Part shown: in pieces, positions 1-5,619 of the stretch
Layout of the letters: every line of letters begins with the position of its first letter
How positions within the stretch are numbered: position 1 is the stretch's first letter
Source: Anabaena catenula FACHB-362
GTDB lineage: Bacteria > Cyanobacteriota > Cyanobacteriia > Cyanobacteriales > Nostocaceae
Assembly: GCF_014698735.1 (NCBI RefSeq)
Contig: NZ_JACJTQ010000036.1
Coordinates: 1 to 57,818, forward strand
Reading direction: 5' to 3'
Length of the DNA stretch: 57,818 bases
Translations under genes and position numbers: made by a program
The notes under the pieces: generated by a model
The model's input: only the letters and a program-made list of their open reading frames with translations
Database searches by the model: none
Told to the model about the DNA's origin: nothing

Positions 1-73
1 TTTTCATGGCGACATCAAATGCCATTTTGTATACTTCTAGGTCTTCATGACTTTTGATTGGTTCTTTTTCCAT
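1..73 (-). CDS. Four-helix-bundle protein (S23/IVP-like), N-terminal fragment
   Basis: The first 24 codons are present and the gene runs off the left edge. The translation starts MEKEPIKSHEDLEVYKMAFD, which matches the usual opening of the small four-helix-bundle family related to the 23S rRNA intervening-sequence protein (typical motif K-x-x-x-D-L-x-V-Y-x-x-A). The molecular function of this family is unknown; members are about 120 residues. The ATG at 73 is preceded directly by a C-rich tandem 7-mer (77-112), which reads as G-rich just upstream of the start on the coding strand. The call rests on a short N-terminus only. Confidence 0.6.
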   Translation of the reverse strand, partial: MEKEPIKSHEDLEVYKMAFDVAMK

Positions 74-76
74 TCC

Positions 77-112
77 CCCTGCTCCCTGCTCCCTGCTCCC
101 TGCTCCCCTGCT
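77..112. repeat. Tandem CCCTGCT heptamer repeat
   Basis: Four exact CCCTGCT units run from 77 to 104, followed by one unit with an extra C. Short tandem heptamers of this kind are common between genes in heterocystous cyanobacteria. This one abuts the start codon of the left-edge gene. Confidence 0.9.
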
Positions 113-149
113 ATCTTTGATGATGATCTCACAAAATCGCGTTGCTCCC

Positions 150-243
150 CAGGAGGCAGGAGGCAGAGGGCAGGAGGCAGGAGGGAAAGCCTTATTATAT
201 CTAAGTTTCAAGGATTAATAATGTCCTAATTATCCTGGCTACA
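150..243 (+). repeat. 94-bp dispersed repeat, copy 1
   Basis: This block is identical over 94 bp to the reverse complement of 34480-34573. It begins with purine-rich GGAGGCA-type heptamers and ends GGCTACA. The flanks of the two copies differ, so 150-243 defines the shared unit. It lies in the gap upstream of the left-edge gene. No long terminal inverted repeats or target duplication are obvious here. Confidence 0.9.
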
Positions 244-356
244 GCTATACTTAGATTTATTCAAGAATCAAATCGGATTCCTATATCTGACGCTCTGACG
301 CGGAGAGATTTTTGATAAGCAATGATCCGGACTGCAATCTGCTGGATTATTCTGAG

Positions 357-1142
357 CTATTTCTTAATTAAATTCTGAATTGAGCGTAAATCGTAATCTA
401 GGATTTTTCCAGTAGTTAAAAGTTGATATCCAGCGATAAATAAAGCAAATGAACCGATAACTACTAATAGGTTTACAGACGCGAATACATTACTAGTAAA
501 AAATATCACACCAATTCCCAAGGCAAGTAACAGCCAGCCTAAAGAATGATTTATCCGCTTTTGAAAAAGAATATAAACTCCTGCCATACAAACTATAATC
601 CCAGGAAGACGAACAAAAATACCAACATGGATATTAGCAGTTAGAATTACAATTCCTGCAACCATTAAAGCTATACCAATTAGCTTATTGGTTTTATCGG
701 AGGTAGTTGGTATACTTCTGTGAGGAATTTGTGGCTGAACTGATGTGGGATTGGAGTTTGTAATCACACCTGATTGCTGATTTTGTTGATATTGGAATAC
801 AAATGTGATGGCGTTTCCTTGTCCAAGACTGATTTGATCTCCTATATTTAATTGATAGGGAGTTTTGGCTTCTAGCTTAGTATTATTTAAAAATGTACCG
901 TTGGAACTTCCTAAATCTTCAAGAAAGTAAATACCACCTGTTACTTGGATTTGTGCATGAATGCGAGAAGCTATATCCCCATTTGGCAACTGAGAAACAT
1001 CAATATCTGGTAAACTTTTTTCATTGGGCTTGCCAATAAGAATTACAGTTAGATTGGGTGGTAACTCAAAAGATGTGTTGGTTTGAAGATGAAATAGTTC
1101 TAAATTAAATCCTATATTGTTGACGATATTTATATTTTGCAT
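357..1142 (-). CDS. FHA-domain membrane protein
   Basis: A 261-residue protein with an N-terminal forkhead-associated domain, a phosphothreonine-peptide recognition module, at about residues 30-110. The conserved S59-R60-x-H62 and the GSSNGTFLNN segment near residue 80 are visible; the usual G-R pair is G37-K38. A polar linker is followed by three or four hydrophobic helices from about residue 153 to 240, so the FHA domain is probably anchored at a membrane. The partner is unknown. It lies 95 bp downstream of the NurA-like gene on the same strand and may be co-transcribed with it. Confidence 0.85.
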   Translation of the reverse strand: MQNINIVNNIGFNLELFHLQTNTSFELPPNLTVILIGKPNEKSLPDIDVSQLPNGDIASRIHAQIQVTGGIYFLEDLGSSNGTFLNNTKLEAKTPYQLNIGDQISLGQGNAITFVFQYQQNQQSGVITNSNPTSVQPQIPHRSIPTTSDKTNKLIGIALMVAGIVILTANIHVGIFVRLPGIIVCMAGVYILFQKRINHSLGWLLLALGIGVIFFTSNVFASVNLLVVIGSFALFIAGYQLLTTGKILDYDLRSIQNLIKK

Positions 1143-1237
1143 GGCTGATTTTTTAGGATATTTATAAATGATTGAACATTGCTAAATATATCAAGCATTA
1201 GGTATGGAATTTAGCCAAATTATGAAACTGATTACTG

Positions 1238-2413
1238 TTAAGCGATACTTCCCCGTTTTCTAGCTTCTTTGTAGGAAATTCCCACATTTTTTATCCCGGC
1301 TTTAATCATTTGTTGTTCCAAAAGGGCAAAGAAACGGGCTTTATCACCACCTCTGACAACGGCTTGATTATGTGCCTCCGCAATTGCCACAGGATAACCG
1401 TATCCTTTTTGGACTTGTGCCAGCATTAATCCTAGGGCTTGGTCAAACATGATCGTATTTTCTGCTACCCAAGCCGGAATTTCAATGCGGGCAATTTCTG
1501 TACCTACATGAACGTAACAAAAGTAAATAGTTTGGTCTTCATATAATTCTAAAATTCGGTTATTACTGCGCCATAGGGGGCCACGTTGTCCAGGTAGGAG
1601 TTGGGTTGTCCATAGAGTTGTATCTCGCAAAGAATCAAAGATTTTACATGGTACATATTCTAATTGGTTGGGGCAATGGCTGACACAATCGGGTACTGGG
1701 TGGGGACAAGCCAACAACCGTAAAAAGTTCATGGCTTCGATATTGCGAGAGGCGCTCAGATAACCCATGATGGGAATTTGGGCAGCCCGCATCTGTTGCC
1801 AAGCCTCTAAAATGGGGGGTAAGATGCGATCGCGTGCATCCATCGGTAACTGTTCTAAAAACCAGTATATTAATGAACCATCCACCATTGCTAAGGCCGG
1901 GGCTTCTGTTTTCGCAGCGCAAGCCAGTTCTGCTAATACTGTAGTTTCCGAAGCTGTGCGACGATGACTCATCCATTCCTCAGTTCTAATTCCCCACTGA
2001 CGCGACACATATAAATCTTCGGGGCGGTAAAATACCTCCGGTAAACTATCTAGTAAAGGGTGACGGTTTTGACCATAATGTAAAACGACTCTACCAATAT
2101 TTAGCAAGTAACAATAAGCAATTTCATGATGGTTAGGTGCAATTTGCGAACCATCAGTAGCGATGACAGTATGAACTTTAGGCGGGACAGGGATAGTAAT
2201 ACAGGTTTCTAGGGGTTCAATTGGGGTAGCATTAGCAAAGAGAATGCGATCGCGCCATTTCTCTTGACGTGCAATTAACTCCTCTTGGCACTCAACAGCT
2301 TTTTGTAAATGTTGCTGTGCTAACTCCAAACGCTGACGACTCGCAGCCACTTCTGAAGTTAAATGTTGGCTAAAACCTTGCATTTGTCCCGATACTTTTG
2401 TTAAATCAAGCAT
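1238..2413 (-). CDS. NurA-domain nuclease-like protein
   Basis: A soluble protein with NurA-type motifs: VIATDGSQI in the N-terminal third and AMVDGSLI in the middle supply the acidic residues that bind metal in the NurA 5'-3' exonuclease family (DNA end resection in archaea). Similar stand-alone proteins occur in cyanobacteria, where the role is untested. The frame stays open to a start at 2464, but that start and about ten codons lie inside a 234-bp MITE (2434-2667). I therefore prefer the ATG at 2413 (MLDLTKV), giving 391 residues. The MITE inserted in its 5' leader, about 20 bp upstream of this ATG. Confidence 0.75.
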   Translation of the reverse strand: MLDLTKVSGQMQGFSQHLTSEVAASRQRLELAQQHLQKAVECQEELIARQEKWRDRILFANATPIEPLETCITIPVPPKVHTVIATDGSQIAPNHHEIAYCYLLNIGRVVLHYGQNRHPLLDSLPEVFYRPEDLYVSRQWGIRTEEWMSHRRTASETTVLAELACAAKTEAPALAMVDGSLIYWFLEQLPMDARDRILPPILEAWQQMRAAQIPIMGYLSASRNIEAMNFLRLLACPHPVPDCVSHCPNQLEYVPCKIFDSLRDTTLWTTQLLPGQRGPLWRSNNRILELYEDQTIYFCYVHVGTEIARIEIPAWVAENTIMFDQALGLMLAQVQKGYGYPVAIAEAHNQAVVRGGDKARFFALLEQQMIKAGIKNVGISYKEARKRGSIA

Positions 2414-2433
2414 AGTGGCTAAGTGTAATTGTG

Positions 2434-2667
2434 CTGACGGGGGGACAAAGTACGTTGAAACCAAGACTCTGTAACCCTTTCAATCTTATTAGACATAAAA
2501 AGATACAGATCAATTTCCACCCTTATTGATTCCATTGTCAATAATTTCGTTCGGAAAATCCTATTTAACGTTGGTGTTAATCCTAAAATTGGTTTGATAT
2601 TTTGAATGGACTTCTCTTTCAAATCCTTGCAGGATAAGCTTTTCAGCCATGATTGTCCCCCGGTCAG
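2434..2667 (-). mobile_element. 234-bp MITE, copy 1
   Basis: The element begins CTGACGGGGGGACAA and ends with the complement of CTGACCGGGGGACAA, giving 15-bp terminal inverted repeats with one mismatch. It is bounded by a perfect 9-bp direct repeat GTAATTGTG (2425-2433 and 2668-2676), the target-site duplication. It is the inverted twin of 3630-3863. It encodes no transposase, so it would need one in trans; 9-bp duplications are typical of IS4-like and some other DDE families. One frame is open through all 78 codons. Confidence 0.92.
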
Positions 2668-2708
2668 GTAATTGTGTGAATAAATGTAATATCGTTTTCG
2701 GTTAAAGA

Positions 2709-2755
2709 CTTATCATTAGGGAACCACGCGGGGACGGGTCGAGTTTTTTGATAAG
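2709..2755. repeat. Palindrome-ended short repeat (CTTATCA...TGATAAG)
   Basis: A 47-bp block with 7-bp inverted ends CTTATCA/TGATAAG. A related 39-bp block lies in opposite orientation at 11452-11490 and shares the ends and the TTCCCTAATGATAAG segment. This looks like a small non-autonomous dispersed repeat. Confidence 0.6.
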
Positions 2756-2771
2756 TAGTTAAGGGACATGA

Positions 2772-2881
2772 TATATAGCGTTTCCTAGTCTGATGAAGTA
2801 CAAAATCATCTGCGTTTATCTGCGTTCATCTGCGTTTAATTATTACAGCTTGTACCTCATTTGAATGGTAATTGCTATATA
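2772..2881. repeat. Candidate 110-bp MITE-like element with imperfect inverted ends
   Basis: The left end TATATAGC followed by a partly matching arm ending ATGAAGTACAA mirrors the right end (TATATAGC...ATGAGGTACAA on the other strand). The centre holds repeated TCTGCGTT. A related piece with GGTACAAA, CATCTGCG and AGCTGTACC lies near 30708-30765. The arms are imperfect, so this is probable rather than certain. Confidence 0.5.
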
Positions 2882-2928
2882 TGATATATAATTAATAACT
2901 GTATTCTAAAAATTGGCCAAATAGTGTC

Positions 2929-3537
2929 ATGAAAAAATGGAAATTAACAATTACAACTCTCATCTTAGGAACTATATTATATAGCCCGAAAGTGAGTGCT
3001 AAAAATTTGCCAAATATTTCCGAATTTAGAATAAAATCATCATTCTTAGCACAAAATAATCTTAAAGAGGCAGTAGTCTATTTCCATCGCGGACTTAACC
3101 GACATACATCGGGAGATTTAAAAGGGGCAATTGAAGAATATACTCAAGCGTTACGGTTGCATCCTAATTTTGCTGAAGTCTATTATAAACGTGGTTTTAC
3201 CCGCCATAAATTGGGAGATTTAAAAGGAGCAATTGCAGATTACAGCCAATGCATAAGCATTAATTCTAACTATTCAGGTGTTTACAATCATAGAGCATTA
3301 GCTCGCCATGATTTAGGAGACTTAAAAGGCGCTATTGAAGACTACAACCAAGCATTACTTCTTAATCCTAAATTTCCTGAAGCTCACAAAAATAGAGGAA
3401 TTACGCGCCATCACTTGGGTGATCATAAAGGATCAATTACCGATTTAAAGATAGCAGCTAACTTATTTCAACAACAAAAAAGAATTACTAATTACCAAGA
3501 GGTTATTGAGCTAATTCAGAAGATAGATCGTAAGTAA
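2929..3537 (+). CDS. Secreted TPR-repeat protein
   Basis: A 202-residue protein with an N-terminal signal sequence (MKKWK, then a hydrophobic stretch ending near VSA at residues 22-24), followed by four tetratricopeptide repeats from about residue 45 to 185. Each contains a variant of R-H-x-x-G-D-L-K-G-A-I-x-D-Y. TPR arrays mediate protein-protein contacts; the partner is unknown, and the signal sequence suggests a periplasmic or thylakoid-lumen location. The gene sits alone between two inverted MITEs, but each MITE has its own target duplication, so the gene was probably not carried in by them. Confidence 0.85.
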   Translation: MKKWKLTITTLILGTILYSPKVSAKNLPNISEFRIKSSFLAQNNLKEAVVYFHRGLNRHTSGDLKGAIEEYTQALRLHPNFAEVYYKRGFTRHKLGDLKGAIADYSQCISINSNYSGVYNHRALARHDLGDLKGAIEDYNQALLLNPKFPEAHKNRGITRHHLGDHKGSITDLKIAANLFQQQKRITNYQEVIELIQKIDRK

Positions 3538-3629
3538 TGTAGATTTAACTTACACCTACGATCTATAATTTTCCTGAATCCCAATTAGAAACTGAAGTAA
3601 TATATAGCGATTCTAAATGAGCCATGAAC

Positions 3630-3863
3630 CTGACCGGGGGACAATCATGGCTGAAAAGCTTATCCTGCAAGGATTTGAAAGAGAAGTCCATTCAAAATAT
3701 CAAACCAATTTTAGGATTAACACCAACGTTAAATAGGATTTTCCGAACGAAATTATTGACAATGGAATCAATAAGGGTGGAAATTGATCTGTATCTTTTT
3801 ATGTCTAATAAGATTGAAAGGGTTACAGAGTCTTGGTTTCAACGTACTTTGTCCCCCCGTCAG
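3630..3863 (+). mobile_element. 234-bp MITE, copy 2
   Basis: This is an inverted copy of 2434-2667 with the same 15-bp terminal inverted repeats. It is flanked by its own perfect 9-bp target duplication GCCATGAAC (3621-3629 and 3864-3872). The sequence is almost identical to copy 1 by eye, implying recent activity. A continuous open frame of 78 codons crosses the element. Confidence 0.92.
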
Positions 3864-4028
3864 GCCATGAACACCTATTTTATAGTAAGTAGAGTAACGT
3901 AAATAATTAAAGGTTTGTAGTGAGGTCTTTAGACCTGAAAGTAGGGCTGTAGCCCTAACTACGAGCCAATTTCAGAATTTTTTACCTTACTTAACATAGT
4001 TCTATTTATTTTCGCCTACCTACTTAGA

Positions 4029-4100
4029 TGTTGGGTTACGACGCGGTTTGGTGATTTATCTGTAAGCGTTATAAGTTAATTACCGCATCTAACCCAACCT
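4029..4100. repeat. Inverted-repeat element (GTTGGGTTA ... TAACCCAAC)
   Basis: GTTGGGTTACGACGCGGT on the left pairs with ACCGCATCTAACCCAAC on the right across a roughly 40-bp AT-rich centre. The GTTGGGTTA...GCGGT arm is a frequent intergenic repeat in this cyanobacterial group. Confidence 0.65.
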
Positions 4101-4148
4101 ACAAGATGTTCACAACCTCTGCAAGGATTGCTATATCTCTCCAGTCAA

Positions 4149-4934
4149 TTACAACCAAGTTGGAAAATCGTGAGCAAAATGAGAAAGTGATATTAGCTGA
4201 ATTCGTGGATCATTTTTTCCTGCTTCCCGTTCTGGTTGAGTATTATAACCCCAATCTGCTAGGAAAAGTTTTACATGATCTAAGTCTGATTGCTGTTGGA
4301 CTAATTGTAATGTTTTCAGCCTATCTTCAACAAACCATAAACTCACAGATTGGGTATTTGCTTTCTCAATTAATTCTCGCAAAGTTTCATATTTGGGGCG
4401 TTTTACTTCCTTGCCAAAAATTGCATCTGGTGGTAAATCAAGCCCTTCTTGTTGTAACAACTGCTGGACAAAACGGCCTTCTTTAGTAGTAACGATATAT
4501 AACTGAACTGCACTCGCAAGAGTTATTTTTAATCTTTCGATCACACCAGGATAAAATCTATGTAGACTTAACCAACCATCTAAATCTGTCTTAATCCAAT
4601 CATCTCGCAGATTATCTAACTTTGTAGAAACTTCTTTCGCTTCTAGGTTATCTGCTGCCAAAATTTGTGGAGTGATACTTGTCCATTCTTGGAGAATTTT
4701 ATCATCAGAGAATCCAGCAATCAAGGCTTTAATTAAAACAGGCATTTCCCAACCCGTTTCAATTACCGGACGTAAGCGATAGAATCTTAAAGCTAAATCA
4801 TCTGGTGGTGTGTCATTAACCGGCGACCAAATTTGACAGTAGGTACGCCATGCTACCTCAAAATATTCAATTAGTCCATCGCAAACCACTCCATCAAAGT
4901 CTAAAGCTAAAATCGTGGGACTATTCGCTGTCAT
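4149..4934 (-). CDS. HAD-superfamily hydrolase
   Basis: A 261-residue protein opening with ALDFDGVVCDGL, the HAD motif I DxD, in which the first Asp is the phospho-acceptor. A T-T-K segment follows (about residue 148) and a C-terminal acidic motif (ADWGYNT) fits motif IV. The family covers phosphatases and related phosphotransferases; the substrate cannot be read from the sequence. It is monocistronic, with no close neighbour on the same strand. An opposite-strand ORF at 4106-4486 is its shadow. Confidence 0.8.
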   Translation of the reverse strand: MTANSPTILALDFDGVVCDGLIEYFEVAWRTYCQIWSPVNDTPPDDLALRFYRLRPVIETGWEMPVLIKALIAGFSDDKILQEWTSITPQILAADNLEAKEVSTKLDNLRDDWIKTDLDGWLSLHRFYPGVIERLKITLASAVQLYIVTTKEGRFVQQLLQQEGLDLPPDAIFGKEVKRPKYETLRELIEKANTQSVSLWFVEDRLKTLQLVQQQSDLDHVKLFLADWGYNTQPEREAGKNDPRIQLISLSHFAHDFPTWL

Positions 4935-5031
4935 TGTTTTGAGGATGTAAACTGCTATTGTCAGCTTACCGCACCTTTATATATGGTTATGTAACAATTA
5001 CAGCAGCAGTCAGGAGTCAGAAGTCAGCAGT

Positions 5032-5074
5032 TATAGCAGGTGATAGTCTGAAAAGTCTTCTAAATAGGTTTTAA
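5032..5074. repeat. Dispersed TATAGCAGGTGA repeat, copy 1
   Basis: The block starting TATAGCAGGTGA and continuing AGTCTGAAAAGTCTT...TAGGTTTTA closely resembles 46439-46490, which has a few extra bases after TGA. Both lie between genes. TATAGCAGG also forms the junction of the 94-bp repeat at 34573 and of the heptamer array at 49344. Confidence 0.6.
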
Positions 5075-5207
5075 CAGCAGCCAAAAGTAATATGACTAAA
5101 ACTGTGAAGACAAGGGTATAAGACTCTGTGTAAACTTGATTCTTTATATCTAGACGCAAATACGCAATTACGTTATGCTTGGTGTTGAATCGCAAATTGG
5201 TGTATCT

Positions 5208-5510
5208 ATGAAGACAACTCAGGTGATAAAAATAGCTCTAATTCCCATCTTAGCAATATCTACCCTTCTATCTATATCAAAGACAGCATTAGCCGACTAC
5301 TTGAGAAGTGAAGGTTTTGGTGGTGAATACCGCTATGAATTATGGTCTAGTGATGACGGTAATAATTATTACTTAAAAATTTGGGATAAAGATGAAGATC
5401 CACAAAAAGATAGTTATGTGACAACGGGAAACTTTGAATCTAGTGGAGAAGCTTTAACTGAATTTGATTGTAACTACGCTAATAACAGCTTACCAGAGTG
5501 TCCAAAATAA
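5208..5510 (+). CDS. Small secreted protein, unknown function
   Basis: About 100 residues from the ATG at 5208. It starts MKTTQVIKIALIPIL, a clear Sec signal sequence with likely cleavage after a T-A-L-A segment. The mature part is acidic and Tyr/Ser/Asp-rich (RYELWSSDDGNNYYLKIWDK) with two cysteines near the C-terminus. The frame is open to an ATG at 5175, but the signal sequence favours 5208. I recognise no family. A bidirectional terminator follows. Confidence 0.65.
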   Translation: MKTTQVIKIALIPILAISTLLSISKTALADYLRSEGFGGEYRYELWSSDDGNNYYLKIWDKDEDPQKDSYVTTGNFESSGEALTEFDCNYANNSLPECPK

Positions 5511-5583
5511 TAAACTTCAACACAAAAGATTAACCTCAGCGAACCTCAGCGCTAACCTCAGCGTACCTCTGCGTTTAAAAATC

Positions 5584-5608
5584 ACCCCTCTCAGCAAAAG
5601 AGAGGGGT
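5584..5608. terminator. Bidirectional hairpin terminator
   Basis: A perfect 9-bp stem ACCCCTCTC/GAGAGGGGT with a 7-base loop lies between two convergent genes. A-rich bases follow it on the plus strand, giving U-rich sequence for transcripts arriving on the minus strand from putA's neighbour side. Confidence 0.6.
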
Positions 5609-5619
5609 AAAAATTACTC

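Larger units (their letters stand above)
2414..2928. other. Repeat-filled gap between nurA-like and TPR genes
   Basis: After the MITE there are two further repeat-like blocks (2709-2755 and 2772-2881) and a run of TCTGCGTT units. An AT-rich stretch with TATA-type hexamers near 2880-2905 could hold the promoter of the TPR gene. No additional gene is visible. Confidence 0.7.
3538..4148. other. Repeat-filled gap between TPR and HAD genes
   Basis: It contains MITE copy 2 (3630-3863), a palindrome-rich block at about 3911-3965 (GGTCTTTAGACC and AGGGCTGTAGCCCT, a pattern common between cyanobacterial genes), and an inverted-repeat element at 4029-4100. No gene is visible on either strand. Confidence 0.7.

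Noticed and set aside
47-229. 60-codon plus-strand ORF
   Set aside because: It consists mostly of the CCCTGCT array and the 94-bp repeat; the reverse strand gives a more family-like start.
2434-3863. Composite transposon carrying the TPR gene between two MITEs
   Set aside because: Each MITE has its own different 9-bp target duplication, which indicates two independent insertions rather than one composite unit.
4106-4486. Plus-strand ORF of 126 codons
   Set aside because: It lies entirely antisense to the 3' half of the HAD hydrolase gene, which has clear motifs; the plus-strand translation looks like a shadow.
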